Positions 1 through 7,954 of a stretch of 64,000 bases of DNA are shown here, one piece after another. Position numbers and translations under genes: made by a program. The notes under the pieces are model-generated. The model had not been told where the DNA came from, made no database searches, and was given only the letters and a program-made list of their open reading frames with translations. Source of the stretch: Oscillospiraceae bacterium (lineage in GTDB: Bacteria; Bacillota; Clostridia; Oscillospirales; Ruminococcaceae); the NCBI GenBank assembly GCA_902790675.1, contig CADASU010000003.1, positions 56,213 to 120,212 of the forward strand. The letters run 5' to 3'. Numbering within the stretch: the stretch's first letter is position 1; each line of letters opens with the position of its first letter.

Positions 1-990
1 TTCATAATTTTTTAAATTTGATTTTGATTCTATTAGATTGATGAAAACTTGTTCTAATGTTGAAGAATTATCTTTAAAGTAAATTATAGGTATATTGTTT
101 TCCATAAATGCTTTAGAAATATCTAAATTTATTTGTTTTTTTACTTTAGAAGCAAGTTTAATTTCAATAATATTTTTGTTTATTAAAGATATACTTTTTA
201 ATTTTACGATGTTTGAGATTTTTTGTAATGCGTTTTCAAGTTTTTCTTTGCTATTGCAGCTTAATTTTAAGCAATATTCATTATCTGTTGTGTTATTCTT
301 TAAAATGTTTTCTTCTGTGTCATCAGCAATTATTTTGCCATTATTTATTATTATTATCCTATCACAAATAGCTTGAATTTCAGATAATATATGTGTTGAT
401 AATATAACAGTATGGTCATTAGATAAAGACTTAATAAGATCTCTAGTTTGAACAATTTGAGAAGGATCTAAGCCGGAGGTTGGTTCATCTAATATTAAAA
501 CAGGAGGGTTGCCTAATAGCGCCTGCGCTATGCCTACTCTTTGGCGATATCCTTTTGAAAGTTGACCAATTAATTTATTTTTGTATTGTGATATTTTACA
601 TAATTCGCATACTCTGATTATTTCCTTTGAAGGTGATTTTATTTTTTTTAAATCACATACAAATTGTAAATATTCACTTATTGTCATGTAATCATATAAA
701 GGAGGACGTTCTGGTAAATATCCTATACATTTTTTAGCACTTTCAGATTCAGAAAAAATGTCGTATCCTGCGATTTTTACAGTGCCATCAGTTGATGAAA
801 TATATCCCGATAAAATATTCATTGTTGTTGTTTTCCCTGCGCCATTTGGTCCTAAAAAACCAATGATTTCACCTTTTTTTATAGAAAAAGAAACATTTTC
901 AATAGCAGTAAATTTATTATATTTTTTAGTTATATTTTCTACAACTATTAAATTTTCTGGTAAATTATTTGAGACTTTTGAATTATTCAA
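1..990 (-). CDS. ABC transporter ATP-binding protein (3' end cut by window edge)
   Basis: An open frame of 330 codons runs from a TTG at 990 to the window edge with no stop. The start is set by an AAGAAGG ribosome binding site 8 bases upstream; no ATG lies near. In order it shows Walker A (GPNGAGKTTT, about residue 47), signature LSKGYRQR (about 144), Walker B with LILDEPTSGLDP (about 165) and the switch His (STH). The C-terminal 100 residues are a weakly conserved extension. This is the layout of GldA/NatA-like exporter ATPases, which normally pair with an ABC-2 type permease; that gene would lie just outside the window. Substrate is unknown. Confidence 0.9.
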   Translation of the reverse strand, partial: MNNSKVSNNLPENLIVVENITKKYNKFTAIENVSFSIKKGEIIGFLGPNGAGKTTTMNILSGYISSTDGTVKIAGYDIFSESESAKKCIGYLPERPPLYDYMTISEYLQFVCDLKKIKSPSKEIIRVCELCKISQYKNKLIGQLSKGYRQRVGIAQALLGNPPVLILDEPTSGLDPSQIVQTRDLIKSLSNDHTVILSTHILSEIQAICDRIIIINNGKIIADDTEENILKNNTTDNEYCLKLSCNSKEKLENALQKISNIVKLKSISLINKNIIEIKLASKVKKQINLDISKAFMENNIPIIYFKDNSSTLEQVFINLIESKSNLKNYE

Positions 991-1102
991 TATGTATCCC
1001 TTCTTTAATGATATGTGTTTTTGTTTAAAAATAAAATCTTTAAATATTAAAAATACTTAAAGACTTTATTTATTAGATATTTTTATGATAAAACTTACTT
1101 TA

Positions 1103-2362
1103 TTATATTTTATTATTTAAAGAATAAAATACGAAACCTGACATTGGTTTTGGGAAAAACAATGTGCTGTTTAAAGGCATATTTTCGTTATTTTTTGATA
1201 TATCTATTGCTTCGCTTATTCTGGTTGCACTTAGAAAAACAGCAAAACAAGCGTCCCCATTATCTACACACTCACAAGCTTCGTTAGCTGACTTATTATA
1301 TGTTATTTGTTTAGAATCTATGTTAAGAATCTTTTCAAAGAATAATTTATGCAAAACTGCAACATCCAGACTATTATATTCATCAGATTGGTTAGATATT
1401 TCTTTCATAATGTTATCATCTTTTAAAACTAGCACACTATAACATCCGTCTGTATAAATGCCAAATGCATTTTTATTTTTTCTTCTTAGACCAAACATTG
1501 TATTTCTTGTAGACTTAATAGTTTTACACCTAATTATGTCAAAATATTGAGATGCTTGTTCAAACATGCTATCGCTATCGAACATGTCAATGTTAGACAC
1601 TATTCTATGAGTGGGCAGGATGGTAAGAGCGGGATTATTTTGATCAACAAAAAACGTCATAATAAAATTTGCTGGATGATCATCTGATATGTTTTGTTCT
1701 TTTCTCAATCTATCTCTGTAGGAACATGCTGCTTCTAATCTGCTATGACCATCTGCTATGTAGTAAGTTTTATTTTTAAATAATTCCTCAAAACAGTTTA
1801 TTATTTCTGGATCACTAATTTTCCAAATTTTGTGGATTATATTGTTTTGCTTTGATTTTGCTAAATAATTTGATTTAATTGATGTGCGTATTAAATTTTG
1901 GATTTCATTTTCACTGTCATCATATAGCATAAAAACTGGACTAAATTGACAGTTAGTGTTTTCGAGGAGCTTTATGCGATCAATTTTATTATCATTAATA
2001 GCATTTTGAGTTGATATGATGTAATCTTCGTCTTTTTCAGGAAGCTTTAATGATCCTATAATGCCCTTTAATCTATAGGTTTCATTATTCACTTTATATG
2101 AAATTTCATATATATACATGGACGGAGCTTCATCAAAAGTTAAAATTTTATTTTTTATCCAATCATCTAAACTCTTTTTAGCTTCTTCGTATGAATCTGG
2201 CGCCTCTAAATTGACTGCGTTAAATTGATTTTTTGATTTTAATTCAGCTTTTTGTTCATCTGAAATTATATCGTATGGCGGACAAACCACTCTCGATAAA
2301 TTATTGGATTTTGTAGATTTGTCAGTGTAATATAAACCCTTAAATGGTTTAATTTTAATCAT
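1103..2362 (-). CDS. DUF1015 family protein
   Basis: 419 residues starting MIKIKPFKGLYY. An in-frame ATG 15 bases upstream is less likely, because that ATG and the following bases form the GGAGG ribosome binding site of the chosen start. Family marks seen are the N-terminal VVCPPYDIISDEQ segment and the central ADGHSRLEAA segment, both typical of DUF1015 (PF06245). The family is widespread in Clostridia and has no settled function. It stands alone, with its own promoter-like sequence divergent from the aminotransferase gene. Confidence 0.85.
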   Translation of the reverse strand: MIKIKPFKGLYYTDKSTKSNNLSRVVCPPYDIISDEQKAELKSKNQFNAVNLEAPDSYEEAKKSLDDWIKNKILTFDEAPSMYIYEISYKVNNETYRLKGIIGSLKLPEKDEDYIISTQNAINDNKIDRIKLLENTNCQFSPVFMLYDDSENEIQNLIRTSIKSNYLAKSKQNNIIHKIWKISDPEIINCFEELFKNKTYYIADGHSRLEAACSYRDRLRKEQNISDDHPANFIMTFFVDQNNPALTILPTHRIVSNIDMFDSDSMFEQASQYFDIIRCKTIKSTRNTMFGLRRKNKNAFGIYTDGCYSVLVLKDDNIMKEISNQSDEYNSLDVAVLHKLFFEKILNIDSKQITYNKSANEACECVDNGDACFAVFLSATRISEAIDISKNNENMPLNSTLFFPKPMSGFVFYSLNNKI

Positions 2363-2408
2363 CAGTAAATCCTCCATATTAATTTATTAATAAAAAAGCA
2401 ACGATATA

Positions 2409-2436
2409 ATTATATCATAAATTTATAATATGTAAA
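2409..2436 (-). promoter_or_regulatory. Promoter of the DUF1015 gene
   Basis: On the minus strand: -35 TTTACA (2431-2436), 16-base spacer, -10 TATAAT (2409-2414) preceded by an extended TG. The distance to the start codon at 2362 is suitable. Confidence 0.55.
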
Positions 2437-2484
2437 GAAATTAAAATATTAATGACATTTTTAAATTTGTATTATTAATATGTT

Positions 2485-2514
2485 TTTGCAAATATTATCA
2501 TTATGTGGTAAAAT
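2485..2514 (+). promoter_or_regulatory. Probable promoter of the aminotransferase-ispE unit
   Basis: TTTGCA (2485-2490), 18-base spacer, TAAAAT (2509-2514). It lies about 60 bases ahead of the aminotransferase start. The match is moderate, and the surrounding DNA is so AT-rich that chance matches are common. Confidence 0.4.
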
Positions 2515-2571
2515 TATACTTGATTTTATTATTAAATTTTGATTTTATGTAAGATGAAAGCTGTGTGTGTT

Positions 2572-3738
2572 ATGGACTATACTAAAATCGTTTCAAAAAA
2601 ATTGCAAAATATTGAATGCTCCGGGATAAGGAAATTTTTTGATATAGTTAATAGTGAAGATGACGTTATTTCACTTGGAGTAGGTGAACCAGATTTTGAG
2701 ACTCCTGAAAAAATAAGAAAAAAGGCTATTGATATTTTAAAAGAAGGAAAAATTAAATATACATCTAATAAAGGTAATATTGATTTATTAAATGAGATTT
2801 CTAAATATTTGATTAAAATCATAAATGTTAGATATGACCCTAATAGTGAAATTTTAGCAACAGTTGGGGCTTCGGAAGCTATAGATATTAGTGTTCGGGC
2901 TTTAATAAATCCTGGCGATGAGGCAATTGTTATTGAACCTAATTTTGTTTCCTATAAGCCTATTATTGAAATGAGCGGAGGCAATGCTATAGGAATTCCA
3001 ACATACATTGAAGATGGATTTCGTCTTAACCCTGAAACGTTGAAAAATGCAATAACTAACAAAACTAAGTTATTAATATTATCTTTTCCAAATAACCCTA
3101 CAGGTGCTATTATGGATCGTGATGATTTAAGCAAGATTGCAGACATTATAAGAAAAACAAATATAATAATTATTTCAGATGAAATATATTCAGAGTTAAC
3201 TTATGGACAAAAACATGTTTCTGTTTCAGAATTTGATCATATGAAAGAAAGAACTTTAATTGTGAGTGGTTTTTCTAAAGCTTTTGCAATGACTGGCTGG
3301 AGACTTGGCTATGTAGCAGGTCCGAGTGAAATTATATCTCAGATGATAAAATTACATCAATATTCAATTATGTGTGCTCCAACAATTAGTCAAATTGCTG
3401 CAATTGAAGCTTTGAAATATTGTGATGAAGAAGTTAAATTTATGCGGGAGGAGTATAATAAACGTAGAAAATATGTTGTAAAACAATTGAATGAAATGGG
3501 TCTTAATTGTTTTGAGCCTCTTGGTGCGTTTTATGTTTTTCCGGATATTCGGTCTACTAATATGAGCTCTGATGAATTTTGTAACAAATTATTAGAATAT
3601 GAAAAAGTTGCTGTTGTTTCTGGAAGAGCATTTGGAAAGGCTGGAGAAGGTTTTGTAAGAATTTCTTATTGTTGTTCAATGGAAAACTTAGTTGAAGCAA
3701 TGAATAGATTGAGAAGATTTGTTAAAGGTTTGATTTAA
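2572..3738 (+). CDS. PatA-like class I/II PLP-dependent aminotransferase
   Basis: 388 residues from ATG 2572; a TTG at 2539 and ATG at 2554 are also in frame, and none has a strong ribosome binding site. The chosen start aligns with the usual N-terminus, shortly before SGIRKFF. Fold-type I marks are visible: GEPDF near the N-terminus, NNPTGA, SDEIYSEL, the PLP-binding lysine in SGFSKAFAMTGWR, and a C-terminal Arg in FVRISY. It most resembles Bacillus PatA, the N-acetyl-LL-diaminopimelate aminotransferase of lysine and peptidoglycan precursor synthesis, but substrate cannot be fixed from sequence. Followed 13 bases later by ispE. Confidence 0.85.
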   Translation: MDYTKIVSKKLQNIECSGIRKFFDIVNSEDDVISLGVGEPDFETPEKIRKKAIDILKEGKIKYTSNKGNIDLLNEISKYLIKIINVRYDPNSEILATVGASEAIDISVRALINPGDEAIVIEPNFVSYKPIIEMSGGNAIGIPTYIEDGFRLNPETLKNAITNKTKLLILSFPNNPTGAIMDRDDLSKIADIIRKTNIIIISDEIYSELTYGQKHVSVSEFDHMKERTLIVSGFSKAFAMTGWRLGYVAGPSEIISQMIKLHQYSIMCAPTISQIAAIEALKYCDEEVKFMREEYNKRRKYVVKQLNEMGLNCFEPLGAFYVFPDIRSTNMSSDEFCNKLLEYEKVAVVSGRAFGKAGEGFVRISYCCSMENLVEAMNRLRRFVKGLI

Positions 3739-3751
3739 ACGGAGATATCGA

Positions 3752-4618
3752 ATGCAAAAGTTGACTTTAAGGGCATATGCTAAAATTAATTTGGCGCTTG
3801 CAATACAAAACAAAAGAAGCGATGGCTATCATAATTTAAGTACAATTATGCAAACAGTGTCTGTTTATGATAGAGTTAGTCTGCAAAAAAGTGATAATAT
3901 AATTTGCTCTACAAATAAAAATTCTATTCCAAGTGGAGAAAAAAACATTGCATTTAAGGCTGCGAAGATATTTTTTGAGTTTACCAAAATTAATGCAGGC
4001 GTTAATATATTTATTGACAAAAAAATTCCGTCTGGAGCTGGTATGGGCGGAGGAAGTTCCGATGCTGCTGCTGTTTTGTTTGGCTTAAATAAGCTATATT
4101 GTACAAACATTAGTTATGATACCATGATTAAATTAGCATCAAAAGTGGGGGCAGATGTTCCTTTTTTAATAAAAGGCGGTACGGCATTAGCCGAAGGAAT
4201 TGGAGAGATCATAACAAATATACAGCCATTGCCTAAGTGTAGTATACTAATTGTTAAGCCAAATGTAAGTATATCTACATCGGATGCGTATGCTAGGTAT
4301 GATATGCTTTTTGATGAGTCTAAAACCAATGTTAATTTTTTGATTTCATATATTGAAAAAGGTAATTTAGAGGGACTGTGTTTTGGCTTATTTAATGATT
4401 TTGAAAAAGCTATTGACATATCGACCATAAAAAAAATAAAAGAAAAAATTATGGTTAGAGGGGCTTTGAAGAGTTGCATGACGGGATCTGGATCGGCTGT
4501 TTTTGGAATATATAAAAATTTTGAAGAGGCGAATAGAGCTAGAGAAGAATTTGAAAAAGAAGGATTTTTAAGTTTTGTATGTGAGCCTGTGAAAAAAAAT
4601 AATTTTGTAATTGAATAA
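3752..4618 (+). CDS. ispE: 4-diphosphocytidyl-2-C-methyl-D-erythritol kinase
   Basis: 288 residues, the normal length for IspE, a GHMP-family kinase that phosphorylates CDP-methylerythritol in the non-mevalonate isoprenoid pathway. Visible are AYAKINLAL at the N-terminus, the ATP-binding glycine loop PSGAGMGGGSSDAAAV near residue 91, and the C-terminal GHMP motif MTGSGSAVFG. A GGAG ribosome binding site precedes ATG 3752. The gene is probably co-transcribed with the aminotransferase and ends at the terminator-like hairpin in front of spoIIR. Confidence 0.95.
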   Translation: MQKLTLRAYAKINLALAIQNKRSDGYHNLSTIMQTVSVYDRVSLQKSDNIICSTNKNSIPSGEKNIAFKAAKIFFEFTKINAGVNIFIDKKIPSGAGMGGGSSDAAAVLFGLNKLYCTNISYDTMIKLASKVGADVPFLIKGGTALAEGIGEIITNIQPLPKCSILIVKPNVSISTSDAYARYDMLFDESKTNVNFLISYIEKGNLEGLCFGLFNDFEKAIDISTIKKIKEKIMVRGALKSCMTGSGSAVFGIYKNFEEANRAREEFEKEGFLSFVCEPVKKNNFVIE

Positions 4619-4633
4619 AATAGAAAAAATTGG

Positions 4634-4672
4634 CCACCCTTACTTTGAAAAATAAAGTGAGGGTGGTTTTTT
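4634..4672 (+). terminator. Terminator/attenuator hairpin containing the spoIIR ribosome binding site
   Basis: A 13-bp stem (4634-4646 with 4654-4666, one G-U pair) with a 7-base loop is followed at once by six T and the spoIIR ATG. The 3' arm holds the purine-rich GAGGGTGG that must serve as the spoIIR ribosome binding site. The hairpin therefore has the form of an intrinsic terminator for ispE and would also hide the spoIIR site when folded. Confidence 0.8.
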
Positions 4673-5305
4673 ATGAAACATATTAGCTTAAGCAATATAA
4701 AAATTTATAAAGTAGAAATAGCAATATTTATTGGATTAATTGTTTCTATAATTTGTTGTTTTGCCAATGTAGTAGGGCAAAGCGAGGATATTAGCAATCA
4801 TATATTAAGGTTACATATATTAGCGAATTCAGATACTGAAGAAGATCAAAATTTGAAGTTAAAAGTGAGAGATGAAATACTAAGCAGTTTTGATTTTAAT
4901 TACAATGATAGTAGTGATTTATTTGAAATCGAAAAGCAGGTTGATAATGAACGTGTAAACATAGAAAAAGTAGCTAAAGATGTTGTAGAAAAAGCGGGAT
5001 ATAGTTATGATGTTGAATCTGAAATTGTGAACATGTATTTTGATACTAGAGAATATGATAACTTTGCTATGCCAGCAGGAAAATATGATGCTTTGAGGAT
5101 AAAGATTGGGGAAGCCAAGGGACATAATTGGTGGTGTGTTTTAGTTCCGTCATTGTGTGTTCCGGCGGCTAATGGAGAAGTTAATGAGAAAATAGAAGAT
5201 GCTTTTAGCAAGCAGCAGCAAGATTTGATTGAAACTGGATGTAAAACTGAGGTTCGATTTGCTATCATAGAGGCTTATGAATATATAAAAAGCCTATTTA
5301 TTTAA
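4673..5305 (+). CDS. spoIIR: Stage II sporulation protein R
   Basis: 210 residues. One membrane segment near residues 15-35 (IFIGLIVSIICCFANVV) could act as signal peptide or anchor. It is followed by the family motif HILRLHILANSD and a conserved region ending with ALRIKIGEAKGHNWWCVLVP. SpoIIR is made in the forespore, crosses into the intermembrane space and triggers SpoIIGA-dependent activation of sigma-E in the mother cell. Its ribosome binding site lies in the terminator hairpin directly upstream. Its 3' end overlaps the convergent prfB gene by 12 bases. With spmAB it marks a sporulating ancestry. Confidence 0.93.
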   Translation: MKHISLSNIKIYKVEIAIFIGLIVSIICCFANVVGQSEDISNHILRLHILANSDTEEDQNLKLKVRDEILSSFDFNYNDSSDLFEIEKQVDNERVNIEKVAKDVVEKAGYSYDVESEIVNMYFDTREYDNFAMPAGKYDALRIKIGEAKGHNWWCVLVPSLCVPAANGEVNEKIEDAFSKQQQDLIETGCKTEVRFAIIEAYEYIKSLFI

Positions 5306-6418
5306 GTCTTTTTGAGCTTGTTGAGATAAATATGCGTTTATAAAATTGTCTAAATCGCCGTCCATAACTGCAGATATGTTTCCATTTTCACAATTAGTTC
5401 TGTGGTCTTTTACTAAAGTATAGGGCATAAAAACGTATGATCTTATTTGAGAACCCCATGCAATTTCTTTTTGAACTCCTTTTATATCTTCAATTTTTTC
5501 TAAGTGTTCTCTTTCTTTTATTTCTATGAGTTTTGATTTTAGCATTTTCATTGCAATAGTTCTGTTTTGCAATTGGCTACGTTCATTTTGACATGATGTT
5601 ACTATTCCAGTGGGAATATGAGTTAATCGGACTGCAGAAGAAGTTTTATTAACATGCTGACCACCTGCACCGCTAGAACGGAAGACATCCATTTTTATAT
5701 CTTCATCACGTATGGTAACATCCATGGTTTCGTCTATTTCTGGTAAAACTTCTGCCGATGCAAATGAAGTGTGTCGTCTGCCAGATGAATCGAAAGGAGA
5801 AACCCTAACCAGTCTATGAACGCCAGATTCCGATTTCAAATATCCGTATGCATTTTGCCCTTCAATTAAAAGGGAAACGCTTTTAATTCCAGCTTCGTCT
5901 CCTGCAATATAATCTAAAGTTTTGATTTTAAATTTGTGTCGTTCTGCCCATCTGGTGTACATTCTAGAAAGCATTTCAACCCAATCCATCGCCTCTGTTC
6001 CTCCAGCTCCGGCGTGTAGAGTTATTATTGCGTTTTTTGAATCATATTCTCCACTTAGTAGAGTTGATAGGGTTTGTTCTCGAATTTCTTTATCTATTTT
6101 ATTTAATGTTTGGCTTAATTCTTCTGAAAGTTGTGGGTCATCTTCTTCAGTTAGCATTTCAAACATTGTTTCACAGTCTTCCATCATTGTTTTTAAGTTG
6201 TTAAATTTATTTATTTTATCCTTGAAATATGTTGTTTTTTGCATAATTTGCTGCGCTGATTTCATATCTTCCCAAAAATTTGGAGCTGCTGCTTGAACTT
6301 CTAATTCTTTTACTTTGTTGTTAAGATAATCTATATTTAGTGAATCGCGTAATTGATTAATTAAGGGTTTATATTCTGATATTTTGCCCTTAAATTCTTG
6401 ATATTCAATAGCATTCAT
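5294..6418 (-). CDS. prfB: Peptide chain release factor 2
   Basis: 374 residues in one frame. RF2 marks are the SPF stop-codon anticodon tripeptide in VRVSPFDSSGRRHTSF and the GGQ catalytic motif in SGAGGQHVNKTSSAVR. It reads UGA and UAA and releases the peptide on the ribosome. Most bacteria need a +1 frameshift near codon 25 of prfB; here that region (codons about 20-32) is continuous, with no in-frame TGA or CTTTGA slip site, so autoregulation by frameshift is absent. The 3' end overlaps spoIIR. Confidence 0.97.
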   Translation of the reverse strand: MNAIEYQEFKGKISEYKPLINQLRDSLNIDYLNNKVKELEVQAAAPNFWEDMKSAQQIMQKTTYFKDKINKFNNLKTMMEDCETMFEMLTEEDDPQLSEELSQTLNKIDKEIREQTLSTLLSGEYDSKNAIITLHAGAGGTEAMDWVEMLSRMYTRWAERHKFKIKTLDYIAGDEAGIKSVSLLIEGQNAYGYLKSESGVHRLVRVSPFDSSGRRHTSFASAEVLPEIDETMDVTIRDEDIKMDVFRSSGAGGQHVNKTSSAVRLTHIPTGIVTSCQNERSQLQNRTIAMKMLKSKLIEIKEREHLEKIEDIKGVQKEIAWGSQIRSYVFMPYTLVKDHRTNCENGNISAVMDGDLDNFINAYLSQQAQKDLNK

Positions 6419-6472
6419 AATTAACCATATACCTCTTTTTTTTAAAATTTTTTATACTGCAATTATACTATA

Positions 6473-6501
6473 ATTATATTGATTTATTACGTAAAAATCA
6501 A
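6473..6501 (-). promoter_or_regulatory. prfB promoter with inverted repeat
   Basis: Minus strand TTGATT (6496-6501), 17-base spacer, TATAAT (6473-6478). The arms TTGATTT and AAATCAA form an inverted repeat over the -35 and spacer, a plausible operator position. Confidence 0.55.
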
Positions 6502-6536
6502 TAGTTGCTTATTTAATTATTTTGTTTTGATTGGGT

Positions 6537-6565
6537 TTGAAATTTTTTGAAATATAAGTTATGAT
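6537..6565 (+). promoter_or_regulatory. Promoter of the yfmF-yfmH unit
   Basis: TTGAAA (6537-6542), 17-base spacer, TATGAT (6560-6565). The predicted start of transcription is near 6572, which is also an ATG of a short open frame. Confidence 0.5.
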
Positions 6566-6571
6566 ATAAAA

Positions 6572-6679
6572 ATGGTAGACATATTGAAAGCCATGTTTAA
6601 ATGTTTTACTGTTTTTATCAATGCAAAGTTTTATTATTTTAGCCAAAAGCTAATAAATTTACTAAAAGAGGGGATATGA
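6572..6679 (+). CDS. Possible 35-residue leader peptide ahead of yfmF
   Basis: An ATG at 6572 opens a 35-codon frame (in-frame ATG also at 6593) that stops at 6677-6679, just 6 bases before the yfmF GTG. The peptide is hydrophobic and basic (Phe, Tyr, Lys and Ile rich) and ends LINLLKEGI. The predicted +1 of the upstream promoter falls on the ATG, so it would be leaderless; no ribosome binding site is seen. It may simply be a chance frame. Confidence 0.25.
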   Translation: MVDILKAMFKCFTVFINAKFYYFSQKLINLLKEGI

Positions 6680-6685
6680 TGTGAT

Positions 6686-7951
6686 GTGTTAAATACTAAA
6701 AAAATAAAAAGTGGAGTATACTTTCATAGTATGGTTGACAAAAAGTTTAAATTTAACAGAATTTCAGTCAATTTTGTTGTGAAAATGAATTCTAAGGAAG
6801 TTTCGTCAAATGCGCTTTTATCATTTTTGCTTAGAAAGCGTTGTCAGCAATATCCTAATATGTTAGACTTAGGAAAAAAGCTTCAGCAACTATATGGAGC
6901 GAATTTGTTTAGTGGATGTAAAAAAATTGGAGACAATCAAATAATAACATTCGGCATATCATCACTAGACGATGAACTATCTTTAAATGGAGAAGATTTA
7001 AATAGACAAGTTGCGAAGTTATTAGATTGCATTATATTTGAGCCCATTATTGAATCAGGAAAATTTGTTGAGGAAGATTTGACTATTGAAAAACAAAATT
7101 TAGTTGAGTTAGTTGAAGGTGAATATAATGATAAAAAACTTTATGCGCTTAATCAAGCTTTATATCATTTGTTCAATGGAGAAGGATATGGTTGTAATAA
7201 ATATGGTGATGTTGAGTCTATTAAAAAAATACAAAATTCGAAATTAATAGATGCTTATAAGAAAATGCTGGCTTCAGCAGAAGTTCACATTATGTTTGTG
7301 GGCAGAGAAAAATATTCTGATTGTTTTGATGTATTTAAAAATAGATTTGATTCTATATATCGCGATGATATTTATGTATCGGAAAGCAAAAAGTATATAA
7401 AATCAACTGAAACAAAGCATAAAGTTGAATATGATCAAGTTTTGCAATCTAAACTCGTAATGGGCTTTGCTAGTTCAAAGCAATATGATTTTGAATTAGA
7501 TGAAGTTATAATGGTAATGACAGCGTTATTGGGCGGAACACCAATGTCTAAATTATTTTTAAATGTGAGAGAAAAAATGAGCTTGTGTTACTATTGCTCT
7601 GCCCGTTATGATAGGTTTAAAGGCTTAATTTGGGTTGAGTCTGGTGTTGAAAACAAAAATATTGAAAAAGCTAAGGCTGCTATTTTAGAGCAATTTGAAG
7701 AAATAAAAAACGGAAAATTTTCAGATGACGATATCAACAAAGTGATTATATTTTTTGAAGATAAATTAAAGAGTGTTTTTGATAGTTCGAGTGGCATTGA
7801 AAATTATTATTTGTCAGAATTGTGTGGTAATCGTGTTAGATCGATTGATGATTTAATAGACAAAATTAAACATATTAAAAAACAAGATATTATTAAAGTA
7901 GCTAATCTATATTCTTTAGTTATAGATTATGTTATAACTTCGGAGGGTTAG
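6686..7951 (+). CDS. yfmF: M16-like peptidase homologue, YfmF type (probably inactive)
   Basis: 421 residues from GTG 6686; the three nearby ATGs run into stops at once, so the GTG is the only usable start, with GAGGGG 12 bases upstream. The protein has the M16 (pitrilysin) fold pattern, including VREKMSLCYYCSARYDRFKG and a GGTPMSKLFLNVRE segment typical of the C-terminal lobe, but I find no HxxEH zinc motif. That is the YfmF pattern: an inactive partner encoded next to a catalytic YfmH. It lies 3 bases ahead of yfmH, so the two are almost certainly made together. The substrate is unknown. Confidence 0.85.
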   Translation: MLNTKKIKSGVYFHSMVDKKFKFNRISVNFVVKMNSKEVSSNALLSFLLRKRCQQYPNMLDLGKKLQQLYGANLFSGCKKIGDNQIITFGISSLDDELSLNGEDLNRQVAKLLDCIIFEPIIESGKFVEEDLTIEKQNLVELVEGEYNDKKLYALNQALYHLFNGEGYGCNKYGDVESIKKIQNSKLIDAYKKMLASAEVHIMFVGREKYSDCFDVFKNRFDSIYRDDIYVSESKKYIKSTETKHKVEYDQVLQSKLVMGFASSKQYDFELDEVIMVMTALLGGTPMSKLFLNVREKMSLCYYCSARYDRFKGLIWVESGVENKNIEKAKAAILEQFEEIKNGKFSDDDINKVIIFFEDKLKSVFDSSSGIENYYLSELCGNRVRSIDDLIDKIKHIKKQDIIKVANLYSLVIDYVITSEG

Positions 7952-7954
7952 AAT

